This document shows positions 1 through 11,141 of a stretch of DNA of 64,000 nucleotides, piece by piece (position 1 is the stretch's first letter; the number at the start of each line of letters is the position of its first letter). The notes beneath the pieces were generated by a model. The model worked only from the letters and a program-made list of their open reading frames with translations, was not told the DNA's origin and searched no databases. Where the stretch lies: contig CANTFK010000868.1 in assembly GCA_947646735.1 (NCBI GenBank), positions 62,001 to 126,000 on the forward strand, given 5' to 3'. This stretch comes from Peronospora farinosa. Lineage: Eukaryota > Oomycota > Peronosporomycetes > Peronosporales > Peronosporaceae. The translations under genes were made by a program, and so were the position numbers.

Positions 1-575
1 AGAATAAGGTTAATAAACACACTCGAATTTGCATTATATGTGGCAGCTTTAAGCGCCCCTTCTAAGCTTCTCCGTCGCTTCACCTCTTCCGGGCGGGATA
101 CCCTTTGGCCCCCCGACGTCCAGCAGGTGTTAGACGGCTCAAGCAACGCAAGTTGAACCTCAGGATAGTTGGCCTGAGGTGTCAAGTAAGTGTCAACACT
201 CTACGACCCGCTACAGGAAGCGGTTTCCCTACGGGGAAGAACACAAAGGGGTCCAAAAACCAAGAACAGTCAGCCACCAAAGGGGTACATAGTACCAGGT
301 GCATCGCTCTCGACTAAGTCGATTGAGCCCAAGAAACCCGGTCCTAAGTGAAGTATATCCACTCGGGGACCACCAAGTCCAAGTCCTATACAAAGACCAA
401 GTCTTTAAGTCTTCTGCGTCTAACGAGGAGCAAGACCAGCCAAGCCGACGGGTACACAAGGTGAGACCCAAGGCCAACACGACACGGTATCGGGGTACCC
501 CCTACGTAAGTCGGCAGTCCGGCGCTGTGTGTGTTTGTGGTTCTCTCACGTCGTTTGAGAATCCACTCCACCACA
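1..575 (+). repeat. Family E repeat, copy E0 (LTR-like, left end outside window)
   Basis: The right end reads GAATCCACTCCACCACA, and a little upstream is a GGGGTACCCCCT block followed by GTCGGCAGTCCGG. The same order of blocks recurs at 29144-30117 and 31446-32213, and a shorter piece lies near 28100-28241. In E1 the left end is TGTGGTG, so the ends are TG...CA and mutually inverted, as in a long solo LTR. No long open frame is convincing inside. The left boundary lies outside this window. Confidence 0.6.
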
Positions 576-730
576 ACACCATCACCGCCGCACAAGGAGG
601 TTGGACGGTCTAACCGCTTCCTCGCGCTTCTCGAAGGTGTGTGTTCGCGTAATACGTGGCGAGTGGACGAGCATGTGACATCTTGGCTCAGATGATACGT
701 TCTGCGGAAGTGCCGACTACCTCGGCGCAA
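576..730 (+). repeat. Possible Gypsy C-type LTR fragment
   Basis: Short blocks (GACGGTCTAACCGC, AAGGTGTGTG, TAATACG, CTGCGGAAGTGCC) follow the same order as the last 120 bp of the C2 5' LTR (20330-20452). The match is weak and interrupted, so this is probably an old C-like LTR end next to family E. Confidence 0.3.
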
Positions 731-788
731 GCGCCTTTGCATACGGCTTGAGCATGCCAGGGGGGTGTACGCAATTTGCGCGGCAAAT

Positions 789-1611
789 TTAGTGTAAACG
801 CCAATCCTTTCTTGACACGACCTTAAAGGGTCCAATGAAGTGTAGACGCAACTTTGTCTTATAGACAGCAGACACTACAATTGTAGGTAGGCTCTTAGCA
901 ATAAGTAAGACTGAATCTACGACCTCATAACAAGTAATACAACTTCTGCCTTTAGCATCCGCATATTCCTTTAGTTTGTCTTGTCTATAAGCCATTGCGT
1001 CATGCGCATGTCGTAAGACATTTAGTCGCGTTGCTAGAAACGCGTTCACCTGTTTTTAACAGTAGCAGCTGACATCAGCAAGCCAATCGGCAACCTCTCC
1101 CCCACTAAGCTCTGAACCATTCGGTGTTATCGTTAGCGGAGCATGTGGTTTTGTGAGTCCTTTCACATAGAACGGAGTGTATCTGGTAATGGCGTGCACA
1201 AAGTTATTTAGCGCAAACTTAACAGGGATCATAGCGCTTCAACGCTTAGTCTTACCAGCACAAACGCTGCGGAGGATATCCTCACCGACGCGATTAACAC
1301 GTTCAGTTTGACCATTGGTCTGCGGATGATCCGCTATGGACATGTCCAATCGGGTGCCTAGCACCTGGCAAAGCGGACTTCCAAAATTTACTCTTAAAAC
1401 GAGAATCACGATCAAAACCAATTGCCACTGGCAAGCCATGTTGGCGAGAAAATCGATCGATAAACACCTCCGCTGTACCTTCACCATCGTTAGAGTCTGG
1501 CACAACCGCTAAGTGAGCCATCTTGCTCAAACGGTAAATGAAGACCACAATACATGTGTTGTCATGCGAATCTTTCGGTAGACCAAACACGAATTTTAAA
1601 GTAATGGACAT
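789..1611 (-). pseudogene. Ty3/Gypsy integrase relic
   Basis: Read on the minus strand, three frames in succession resemble a Gypsy integrase. About 1611-1303 holds the start of the catalytic core (FGLPKDS..., RLSKMAHLAVVP, then VFIDRFSRQHGLP). About 1400-1290 holds the conserved [14 protein letters not shown] block around the second half of the DDE core. 1240-1050 holds INNFVHA-like and TPFYVKGL-like text, and 1049-789 the C-terminal YADAKGR...FIGPFKVV barrel. Frameshifts separate the pieces and no upstream RT is present, so this is a dead 3' pol fragment. It differs from families A, B and C and probably represents another Gypsy lineage. Confidence 0.75.
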
Positions 1612-1663
1612 CCAACACCCGGAGGGAATGGATCTTAGAGATCCTATACTTGTACCGGCACTG

Positions 1664-1792
1664 CGCTGTTGTACCCCTGTCCCCTAGTGACCGGTACCCT
1701 GTCCCCGGTGACCGAAATCCCTGCCCCCGATGAAAGAAACCACTGTCATCGATGACCGGCACCCTATAATTCTGGTGACCCTCGGCTGAGCC
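1664..1792. repeat. Degenerate short tandem repeat (GTGACCGG/CCCTGTCCCC)
   Basis: The words GTGACCGGTACCCTGTCCCC, GTGACCGAAATCCCTGCCCC and GATGACCGGCACCCT follow one another with a period near 20 bp. Copies are diverged. The stretch 1793-2015 holds nothing I recognise. Confidence 0.5.
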
Positions 1793-2020
1793 TTGAGACC
1801 TTTCGAGGCCTAATCATTGTAATTCCCTCGAGAGAGTGACCTGTAATTCATTACCCCCTATTACAATATCCTTGACTTCTAGTGAGATGGCACGTACTCT
1901 GTCAAAAGATATCCGTAATGATAACAAGCAACTGAATGCTCAAGCATTGTTGGCCTAGAACCGAGTCATCAGGGGTTGAATTCGAGTAATGAGCGTGGAG
2001 TGGCACGTATAAATCCACCG

Positions 2021-2275
2021 AGTGATGTTGACGGTTGTAGCGACTTACTAGATGTCGGTAATGACATCGGCTCTTGTATAGAGCAAGATATCGTCGAAAC
2101 TAACGGTAGTGATGTTAGACGTAAGAGTGACTCACTAAAAATCGGTTATAACATCGGCTTACTTGTATAGCAACTTAAGGTCAAAGAATTTTGTAGTGAT
2201 GTTGGCTGTAATAGCAACTCACTGGATGTCGGTAATGACATCCAGTGAGTTGCTATTACAGCCAACATCGTCTTT
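2021..2275. repeat. Three diverged ~88-bp tandem units with a terminal inverted unit
   Basis: GTGATGTT begins near 2021, 2110 and 2196, each followed by TAG/AAG..GACTCACT and ATGTCGGTAATGACATC-like text. The unit length is about 86-89 bp. The third unit ends in the perfect inverted repeat listed separately. The region 2276-2935 contains no gene or repeat that I can support. Confidence 0.55.
2198..2269. repeat. Perfect 33-bp inverted repeat, 6-nt loop
   Basis: The arm 2198-2230 (GATGTTGGCTG...GGATGTC) is the exact reverse complement of 2237-2269, separated by GGTAAT. It can form a 33-bp hairpin or cruciform. No terminator or gene lies beside it. Confidence 0.9.
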
Positions 2276-2935
2276 CGTATAAAGCAAAATTACGTCGAGG
2301 TACCTTCTGACTTTAAGAAGGGTTATACTCTAATTACTTCAATCGGTAAGGTCTCGTTAATGAGACGAAAGCGTCGCCAAATGGCTTCTACAAGACGTAA
2401 AGTGTCTGTTTTATCACGTAGTAATGTAATCGATTATCTGTATGCTTATGTAATTTGAGTGACAGGTATCTTCTTAATGGTTCGATTGACCTTGAGAGCC
2501 TCCAATCATTAAAAGCTCTGTAGATCTAGACGAAATGTATGTGAATAAATTTCATTAAGTCTTGTAGGATGGTAATCTATGCGATATGGTGGTCATTGAA
2601 CCTAACATCGAGTTGAACCGGTGTCAATATTTAACGACTGCGCGAATTGCACGAGCTTTTAGCCTTGTGTAAGCGGTCGATGCGATGCATGTATAACCTG
2701 TACAACATCGTCGTACGCATATGCGGGTCCGCAAAGTGTACGATGTTGCCAAGCACTAATCTATCCGCACCTCAGTACGCAACAATTACGGCCGTCAGGT
2801 ACATGAAGTGTTTCTCTTAACATCTGTGGGTAGCCTTCGTCGCCGTAAACAACTTATAATGCTCTGGACAGGTGAGATCTTAAAATTGAAAACTCGAGTA
2901 ATTTTTGCATAGCTTCTCTCGAAGCGAACGTCTAC

Positions 2936-4640
2936 ATTTGGAAGCCCTAGTAGTCCTTTTCACGAACCGTCTCTCTGAGAGTGCGTGTGGCTACGGAATT
3001 TACTCAATATGCATTGGGAAGACTTCTCACCTCTCCCAACACCATTGGAGTTGGCAGAGCATGTGGCGCAGGGACATAGTGAACAAGCCCTGGCCAACCT
3101 CTTGCATTGTCCTCCTGAGCTACATGTTGCTCAGTTGGAGCAACTTGAGGCGTTTGTGCTCGAACAGCGTAGAAACGCGTCTGAGGTAAACAGCCAATCC
3201 ACGACTGAGTCCACCGATAAGACCAAGGATGAGCTTTGCGTGAGCAAGCTTGGAATGAGGCGCTCAACAGAACTGTTGAGACGCTCTCTGCCCGATCTAA
3301 TCATCCAAGGACCATTTGAATGGACCGTCCGAAGATTAATGGAACTACCCCTCACACGGTTGTTCACTGGCCTATAGCCGTGGAGCAATGCGGTATGGCG
3401 AAGCTCATCGAAGAAGACATCAGAATGGTGTCGTATGTCACGTCAAATTTGCGCGGAAAAGGGTCTAAGTGAGCTTACTCTGCGCTGATGGCTAATGCTG
3501 ATGCATTTCCATCATGGGCGATCTTTAAAATAAAGATTCGCGCCATGTATCAACCTCTAACAACGAAGTGTTGCTTATGACGCGCTTCTTTGGAGCACGA
3601 CAGGCGTAACGCTCTCTGCAAGATTTTGTGCAGGAGATGCGCTTGCTGTCGGCGTCCATTAATGTGAGTCCGATACCAAAACACATGAAGGTTCCAAGGT
3701 TCATGAACGGACTACGGCACGGCCCATCGCGTCAGGCCCTTTTTAGAAAAGTGCCAAAGATGATGGAGGAGGCAATTGACATTGCCTTGGTTGTGGAGAA
3801 ATCCCACAACAGTGTCTCGGCGATAGCTTATTATAAGCCGTAGGCCGAGAGGTCGGATGCCACTCCTATGGAGTTAGGTAATGCAGACGTGGTCTGCTAC
3901 AAGTGCGGCAAGCGAGGCCATATGATGGCTCGCTGCTATGTCAAAGTAGCTGCTGGTGCTAAGGCAGCCAGCAAAAGGTCTACCAACCCGAAGGGAGGTG
4001 CGAAAAACCAGCGTGCACGACGCACGGGTTCAGCACCTGCCCAAGATGGGTCGGGAAATGCGGGAGCGCAGTAGGGGCGGGATGCCCTACTGTCGTGGAC
4101 TCTGAAGCTACCCCTAAGTTCAGAGTGATCGAACAAATGGGTAGCATAGTCCCTGAGGTTCCGAAAGGTCGGATCTCAACCCTTTTGGTCTATAGCGCTC
4201 GAGTACAAGGTTAAGACCAAGTGATGAACCTTTTCGTGGATTCGGGTGCATCACAACACATTGTGAAACTCGTGGCTCTGAAAAAAGAGACCGGCGAGTT
4301 ATGAGTCGCTTTGCCAGGATGGAAAGCGAGAAGAGGCGATCGTTCGATTAGCGAACGGCGCACTCGTAAAATCGGAGGGAGCTCAAGTTGAGCTCGCCTT
4401 CAGTTTCAGTGACTTCTCTTGTAAAGAGAAGTTCACAGTGCTAGGTGTGGAAAGTCCGTATGACCTCATTCTTGGCATGCCTTGGTTGGCTAAACACCAG
4501 CCATAGATAGACTGGCGTACACGCACAGTCGCTAGTTCTACGCAGGACACCGGATTGCGAGAGGCTAATGTGGCTGATGATGTGTCCAACACAGTCAAGG
4601 GTGCGATGACGGTATGTCAATCGACACCAGGTACTACCCT
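2936..4640 (+). pseudogene. Gypsy family C copy C1: 5' half (gag, nucleocapsid, protease)
   Basis: The sequence parallels C2 (20453-22170) closely. It starts at a PBS-like TTTGGAAGCCCTAGTAGTCC just after GTCTACA. Gag N-terminal text is at about 2985-3290, with frames broken near 3290-3420 and 3480-3620. A CCHC zinc knuckle (CYKCGKRGHMMARC) lies within 3868-4074, and the gag frame ends at TAG 4072-4074. The retropepsin segment follows in the -1 frame, with a DSGAS active site near 4240. The copy stops near 4640, so RT, RNase H and integrase are absent. Several stops and frameshifts show it is dead. The family is Ty3/Gypsy; the breakpoint at 4640 meets a reversed C-like LTR piece. Confidence 0.8.
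4053..4092 (+). promoter_or_regulatory. Predicted -1 frameshift signal, gag-pol junction of C1
   Basis: Heptamer GGGAAAT at 4053-4059 lies in gag phase G GGA AAT. A 9-nt spacer (4060-4068) follows, then a stem CAGTAGGG (4069-4076) with CCCTACTG (4085-4092). The gag stop TAG (4072-4074) sits in the 5' arm, and protease continues in the -1 frame. The geometry matches C2, A3 and B. Confidence 0.7.
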
Positions 4641-4775
4641 AGTTTCTCGTACGCCGTGTACGATGTATAGCAAATTCAATGCTGACTTATATTTAATAAG
4701 GAATAATCATACATAAATTTATCAGCTGATTGGTTAAATATTAAGATCAGATACGCGTCTCTTTAGAAGCGTATC
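4641..4775 (-). repeat. Reversed fragment of a C-like LTR
   Basis: The reverse complement aligns block by block with the middle of the C2 5' LTR (about 20095-20235): the GATACGC...GCGTATC inverted pair, CAGCTGATTGG against CAGCCAATCAG, and TAGCAAATTCAA. It is cut at 4776 by the family A LTR, so A1 inserted into this older LTR. Confidence 0.6.
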
Positions 4776-5238
4776 TGTAATGGGGGACCCTCCGACTATA
4801 CTGATTACAGTATAGTCTACTTTCACTGATTACAGTGAAAGCAGGTGCCTCAATTACCTCTCTCACACAAGAGACAGAGGAAGCTTTACTTCTAAACAAA
4901 CGCTTAGAAGTAGAGGAAAAGAAAAACTGTATTTAATATAGTTAACTATCTTAATAAAACTAATCTGTTATAACCTATGTTAACTATATTAAACTACAAC
5001 TATGTATGTTGACGACTTGCCCTCCACTCATTGCGCGCGTCCATCGGTCATTGGTCAGCGCGTTGGTTGATATGATGGCCCATATCAACCAATGAGAGGG
5101 CATCTCCAACTTCAAGGAGATCTAGGAACAATATTATAAGAAAAGGTAATATTGTGAAAAATATTATTAGTTATAATAATATTTTTATTGACACTTCATA
5201 TAAGTGTCAATATTATGTAACGGGCTAGCCCCGTTACA
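4776..5238 (-). repeat. Family A 3' LTR of A1 (463 bp)
   Basis: On the plus strand it runs TGTAATGGGG...CCCCGTTACA. Its reverse complement matches the LTRs at 34285-34745 and 18952-19403, and the same-strand copy is at 53896-54357. Near its U3 end two hairpins share the loop ATTA: 4794-4817 (10-bp stem) and 4820-4841 (9-bp stem). The G-rich polypurine tract (GGGGGGGTGA on the minus strand, 5239-5251) abuts the U3 edge, which fixes the element orientation as minus. Confidence 0.9.
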
Positions 5239-5285
5239 TCACCCCCCCCTCAACCAACAGTCACATTAGTGACTGTTTAGCGACT

Positions 5286-7051
5286 ATGGGAAAGGAGAAC
5301 TTGTTGAATTTTCTTTCATTCAACAATTACGCTATGACAAAGTCAATGCGCGTCGCTGCTAAGGCAGCCAAGAGCTCGGCTGCACGCCTGTGTGCAGCCG
5401 CTACTGAGGCTTCACAGCCTCAGCCAGCAGACACTAATGTGTCTGCTGGAAGTCAACATCAGCCTGCAACGCCTGTTGCAGGTTCACGTAGCGCTTCGCC
5501 ACGTGAAGATGTTGACCCAGAGTTAGTCGTTGACTACTCTGGTGAGTCGGATGACGCATCCGGCTCAAAGTCACCTATTCCACTCCCGGGCTCTCCTCGG
5601 GGTGATATCTCGTCGTCTAATGCTACGAAGAGGGATCGTGGTACATTGAGTGAATCAATGTACCGTGAAATGCTCGGGTCGTCTGATGAATCAGACGACT
5701 CGCCAAACGAGTCGAAGGATAGTGACTCGGGTGGGGACCGTAAGGGTGATGTCAGTGCTTCTACTGACATCAATGCTCATAGTGTCGGTACTTTTGTTGA
5801 CACTAATGCTCGTGGTGTTGGTACTTCTGTTGACACCACGCAGGAGTCTTTAGACCGCAACGTATTGCGTCTTGCTCCTGATCGCAAGCCATGGATGCTA
5901 CCTAAGCATCTGCTTGATCGTTGGTCTGGAAAGACCAACGAACGGTTTCCCATACCGTTGTTTGATGCGTCAAAGCTTCATGGCCTTGACGCCAGTGCGA
6001 AGAACTTTCGCACTGAGAACGATTATTACATCGATGTGTTTCTTGAACATCGATGGTATGGCCCACACAAGAAGCGTGAGGCTGACGCGTTCCTCCAATA
6101 TTGGAACGCGTTTATCACCAACGTTTTAAACGTTGGGAAAGAGGCTTGGTTTCAAAGACTTTATGCTAGCCGCAATAAGTTTGAGAAACGAAGTACTTCC
6201 GGTGCATGCTATCGTTTGCACCGGTTATCTAGAGAGGCAGGCCTGTTATGCCTCTCTTGGGGCGACCCATGCCCGCGGTGCCTGAGCACCTCGTCAAGAG
6301 CGCCTAAGGAGGCGTACCTCCTTACTGAGCCTGGTGGAGGGCTCGCATCTCTTCCGAAATGCGTGAAGGGATTGCTACTTTGCAATCCCTTTACGAACGC
6401 GCTGAGCGCTCGTTTTCCGATGGTCCTTCACCATCGGGTGTCCCTTGTCGTACTGTTCGACAAGGCCGGGAACGTCGGCCATCAGTTGGGCCCAAGGTTC
6501 CCAGCTATCCGCCGAAGGCGGATAGCCACGCCACCGGACAAGATAACTCGTCCGACGTCCCTTCACCTCGCCGTGCTTTAGTAAGCGTTCCACGAGGAAG
6601 CGCTTCCCACCATAGGAGTCCACCAGCGGATGCGGTGGTGGAGGGAAAACCCTGTCCGATTCTTTCATCGGACTTGTCTGCTGAGTTAGACGGGTTTGCC
6701 CGTGTAACTCGTGAGCTCCGTTGTGATGTTGATCACGAACGGGATAAGCGTCGCCGCTTAGAGGACATTGTGCGACAGCTTGGGTTTGGCCATGAGAGGT
6801 CTCGGGCAAACAATGCTGTCGCACTATTGGAGAATGAACGGCGACTTCATTCTCTAAGTATCGAGCTGGCAACAGCTCGTCAGTAGATCGTCCAATATCA
6901 TGGGACGATCTCATCTCTACACGACCAGATATCGAATCTGGTTCGTGACAACAAGAATCTGAAGGGGATTCTTGAGAGTAATGGCTATCTTCGTCGTTCG
7001 AAGATGCCGCGTACTGAACGTACGGACGAAGACGTCCCACGTAAAACGTAG
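5286..7051 (+). pseudogene. Antisense gene of family A (aORF), copy in A1
   Basis: The ATG at 5286 lies 48 bp inside the 3' LTR, on the strand opposite to gag-pol. The first frame stays open to 6581 and has an Ala/Ser/Asp-rich N-terminus, then at about residues 190-320 a Trp-rich domain (KPWMLPKHLLDRW, FLQYWNAFITN, FQRLYASRNKF) ending in LCLSWGDPCPRC. Around 6310-6360 the likely frame changes to one open from 6359 to 6886, with a basic linker and a long coiled coil (RVTRELRCDVDHERDKRRR..., ALLENERRLHSL). A TAG at 6884-6886 interrupts the coiled coil, which goes on in frame to 7049 (the same part is uninterrupted at 40317-40563). The last ~680 bp overlap the pol C-terminus. The layout (Trp domain, CxxC, basic region, coiled coil) matches the B-family gene at 45613-47094. 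Function unknown; a Gag-like or nucleic-acid-binding accessory role is only a guess. Confidence 0.7.
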
Positions 7052-7274
7052 GATGCGTACGCATCGTGCGTGGCAACTCGATCGTGTATGAGTTGCCAAG
7101 GCGGCGCAATACACGAAACGGGCCGATGTACTTGGGCAACAATTTATTGCTGCCCACGTTAGTCACTACATGTTTAGGTAGGTTTACTGTTGACAGTAAA
7201 ACTAAATCACCTTCAATAAATGTTTGAGTATTTGCCCTTCCATTATTGTCTGCGTTTCGTTCTTGCTTATCCAC
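6375..7274 (-). pseudogene. A1 integrase C-terminal barrel and chromodomain
   Basis: Read from 7274 down, it begins with the DKQ.RNADNNGRANTQTF..GDLVLL text that follows integrase. A GPFRVLRRLGN...[12 protein letters not shown] barrel comes next, then about 90 variable residues, and a chromodomain at the C-terminus (KRFLVERLLKHG..., YLVRWRGYPPSADSWEPW) with its aromatic cage residues visible. It is separated from the integrase by an in-frame TAA at 7291-7293, which is also present in A3 and A4. Chromodomains in Gypsy elements usually guide integration to marked chromatin. This stretch is also coding for the antisense gene. Confidence 0.8.
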
Positions 7275-7292
7275 CGCTTCTGCGATGGAGTC

Positions 7293-8932
7293 TTACACGA
7301 AACGGACTACCGCTTCACGAGTCAGCAGGAAATCCTCAGCTGACTTGTTGCTTTTGGCTGCAGTGCATTGTGAGTGCACTGTAGAGATATTGGTTACTAA
7401 TTTAGTGAGAACATTACTGTTCTCACTTGTGATACCTGATATCTTCAGCATCGTTATCAGTAAGAGCGTCATCGCTCTTACTTCTTCCTCTTCACCGAAG
7501 TCGAATGGTACGACTTCAGTTACTTTCGCATCGACTATAATGTTGTCGCGTGATGCGCAAGAGCCAGATTGGTTCTCGCTCGAGCGAGTCCCTCCACCCC
7601 TTAAATTAGAGTCACCCTCTACTAAGGTGGGGACACGTGGATGGCGAAGGCCATTCACGTAGAACGGTGTATGCTTCGTGGAGGCATGCACTGAGTTGTT
7701 GATGGCGTATTCGACCATCGACAAGAACTCACTCCAACTCGTAAACGAGTGGACGTACCCTCGAAGAATCTCTTCGAGGACGCGATTGGCGCGTTCAGTC
7801 TGACCATCAGTTTCTGGATGGTCAGAAGTAGACATTGTGAGCCGTGTTCCAAGTGTTTGGAACACGGAGCGCCAAAACTCAGCCGTGAACCGGGGGTCCC
7901 TATCGGACACAAGTTCACGGGGTAAACCGTGCAATCGAAAGATTGTATCGATAAACACTCGAGCACAGCCCTCTGCTGTGATCGACTCAGGTACAGCAAC
8001 AAGATGTACCATCTTGCTGAACCTGTCTACAAACACGAGAATACCATTATGCCCGTGAGCGTCTTTGGGAAACCCAAAGACGAAGTCCATTGATACGGAC
8101 TCCCAGCACTCTGCCGGAACAGGTAGAGGCTGCAATGGTGCACGGAGTGAAGGACTAGGCTTCACTCGTTGACACACCTCGCAAGCACGCACGTACTTGC
8201 GCACAAACTTATACTGGCGTGGCCAGTAAAAGTCGCGACTGACCGTGAGGTAAGTTTTCTCACGGCCGCGATGCCCACTTATTGGTGCATCGTGACATTC
8301 AAACATGATCGTAACCTGAGATCATGTTGTGGCGGTACAACGACACGAGGCGTGTCGTTGTTGACGGCTGTGTAGTACAGTAAGCCGTCCCGCTGGGTGT
8401 ATCGATCGAGAGAAGATCGATACATGGCAGGCAAGCACTTCTTAGCTTGCGTGGATGGGTCCTTGAGATACTCCATCAGGCGTACAAGATCATTATCTTG
8501 TGCGCATGCCATTATAATGTCGTCGAGTAAGCTCGATGACAAGACGCTGGTACTCAGCGTGGCGACATTGGTGTTCGCATCACTGTCGGATTGCACAGTC
8601 GGCTCTAGGTCAGGCCGACGTGAGAGAGCATCGGCGACGACGTTAAGTCGTCCCGGCTTATACTCCACGGAGAAGTTGTACTCCGCGAAGAATGACAACC
8701 ATCTCGCCATTCGTTGCGAGAGGTGTGGACTGTTTACAGCCTTGCGTAGTGAAGCATGGTCTGTATACACAATGAACGGTCTATCTCCTAAGAGATAGAC
8801 GCGAAACTTAGCCAGTGCATACTTCATGGCAAGGAGTTTCTTGTCATGCACCGAGTAATTGCGCTCGGCCGGTTGCAGCTGACGCGATTGATAACAGACG
8901 ACACGCTCGGCGCCGTCTGTATCATATTGCAT
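7293..8932 (-). pseudogene. A1 RNase H and integrase
   Basis: The order on the minus strand is RNase H (VHDKKLLAMKYAL, VYTDHASLRKAV, VVADALSRR; 8932-8590), the HHCC zinc fold (H..H in CHDAPISGHRGREKT, then CEVCQRVK), and the DDE core ([41 protein letters not shown]). One C is missing near 8311 compared with A4, so the frame breaks between RNase H and the zinc fold. The frame starts abruptly at GCALMQYDTDG: the block before it that normally ends RT and opens RNase H (VVCDAS in family B) is lost. The tail has a further frame disturbance near 7420-7610. Confidence 0.82.
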
Positions 8933-11141
8933 CAGTGCGCAGCCGATTGCATCAAGCTTTGCTTGATACGTTCAAAGGAACGCTGACAATCAGCGTTCCA
9001 GTTCCACTTTACATTTTTCTTGAGTAAACAAGAAAGATGTACTGTCATTTCGGCGTAATTGCGCGAGTACTTGTGCAAGTACGCCGCTAGCCCAAGGAAC
9101 TTCCTTAGTCCCTTGACATCGACTGGCACTGGCCAGTCGGTGATCGCCTTGATCTTTTCTGGATCAGGGCGTACGCCGTTCTTTCCGACGATGCACCCAA
9201 GAAGTGGTATTTCGCTAGCTGCGAATATACACTTCTTGAGGTTGGCGTACAACTTATGCTCGCGCATAAGTGTAAGAACCTTACGGACGTGGAGTCTATG
9301 GACTTCCACGTCTGTTTTCCCGTCCATAGATCGACTATGGACGAACACATCATCGAAGTAACTCGGTGCGAATTCGCGCACCGGTCTCAATAGATGTGAA
9401 ACACATCTATTGAATGTGGCTGGTGCATTACTAAGCCCTTGCGGCATCGCCAACCATTCCCAGAGCACACCACTGGGAGTGCTCACTGCTGTGTACGGGA
9501 TGTCTCGTTCACGCATTAGGATCTGATAGAAACCATCCATCAGATCCATGGACGAAAAGATGGTACTCTTAGACATACCATCTATGATTACGTCCTTTCT
9601 CGGTATCGGCGTTTGCGCCGGTATCGTTGCAGCGTTCAACTTATTGAACGCGTGCACTATCCGCCACCCTCCTGTGGCCTTGCGCACACAGAAGGTCGGA
9701 GAGCTGTGAGGTGAAGTTGACTCCCTCACATGGCCCGCTGCTAGGCGATCGGCAAAGAACTTGTCGATCGCCTCGACCTGTTCCCGAGGCAGTGGCCACT
9801 GCTTCATGACACAATATTTTGTGCCAGGAACAAGGTCGATCTCGTGTCGAGTACCTTTATCCATAGGTAACTTGCACGGAACGGATTCAGGGAATACATC
9901 CTTGAATTCAACCAAATCTTTATACAAAGGATTTGACTTCAGCGACTCCCAGGATTGCGATGTATATCGCTCAATCCGAGTCTTCTCATCAAGGACACTC
10001 TCGTCCATTGATGAGCTGCTGAGAACCCGTTCGTTCTCGGCAAAAACTGTTGCTGACCGAATGTCAGTCATGTACTCGTCCTCTGCGACGAGCACACAGA
10101 TCTGCTTGACTTTGCCACTACGCAGATCACGCAAGAACCTTTTAGGTTCTAGCGTAGGCAACTGAGTTATCTCCGAAGTTAACTTCGGAGGCGAGAACAG
10201 ATCAAGCGTATAAGCGCCTACGTTTGATCCGTCATTAACCCAGACGTTCAACGTCTCGGTTACTTCCTGGGAACTTGTTCCCTCAGGGCACTGGGGACTT
10301 ATTCCCTCAGTGATTGTTTCCTGGGGACTTATTCCCGCAGGCTCGATGGAACCTGTACCATCGACTTCCTCTAGCTGTGGTGGCGCAACCACAGCGAGAT
10401 CCTCTACAATCAACTCTCCAGTTGATCTATGATTACCGTGTTGCCGCTTCTGGGCAACCGGTTTACTCTTCGGTGAATGCTGCCCTCTAGGCGAGCTTTC
10501 ATGTCCCGGTCCACTCGACTTATTCGAGTGGTGGACCTTCGGCGCTGCCTGTGCTTGTGCACAGCGCCGGCAGCTTGCTCTACAGCGTGACTGTCTGTCA
10601 CGCTGAGTTCTTGTGCAGTATTACTAACGACCGAACCACAAGTGAGGCCATCACACTCACTCGTAATACATTCACACGCTTGTGAACGCTCCAAGACGTT
10701 CATCAGATGGCCATCTGATGAACAAGCGGCAGGCATCTTCACGGTTCGATGCTGCCAGCTGACCCATGGCTCGTACCTTCTGAGCCATGGTAATCCTAGG
10801 ATGACATCAAATTTGTCATCCAGATCAAATACGATGAAATCATTATCGTACTTTTTGCCTTCAAGCGTGTAGTGAATTCCCACTACACGTTTCTTTACTG
10901 TTACGGATGCGCCCGTTGCAAGGCGCACCGACATCCTCGTTGGAGGGGTCTCGCGCTCAACATATTTGAGCCTACGATCATCTAGCGATTGGCGTCGAAC
11001 AAAGTTGTTCGAAGCCCCACAATCAACTAGGGCGCGAAGTGACATGTTCTTTGTCACTTCGATCTTCAAGGTGATGAGAGATACCTCATCACTGGGAGCG
11101 GCAATACACAGTGACTGTGTGTTGGGAGCAACCCTCGTCAA
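8932..11141 (-). pseudogene. A1 protease and reverse transcriptase
   Basis: Protease is at 11141-10700: LRALVDCGASNNFVRR holds the active-site Asp followed by Cys (DCGA instead of the common DS/TGA), and VILGLPWLRRY is the flap-distal ILG motif. A Ser/Gln-rich linker with GISPQ/GTSSQ repeats follows. RT runs from about 9900 to 8932 with [27 protein letters not shown], the MPQGLSNAPATFNR block and the catalytic YFDD. Compared with A3/A4 one base is missing near 10560, which splits the protein in two frames. The end, KQSLMQSAAH then stop, is shared by all A copies and is not a natural RT end. Confidence 0.82.

Noticed and set aside
2021..2275. CRISPR-like array
   Set aside because: Only three diverged units without regular spacers, in a eukaryotic context.
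9761..10165. Long open frame antisense to family A RT (134 codons), repeated in A3 and A4
   Set aside because: It has no start context or protein-like features, and is explained by codon bias and the hairpin-rich sequence, which makes the two strands resemble each other.
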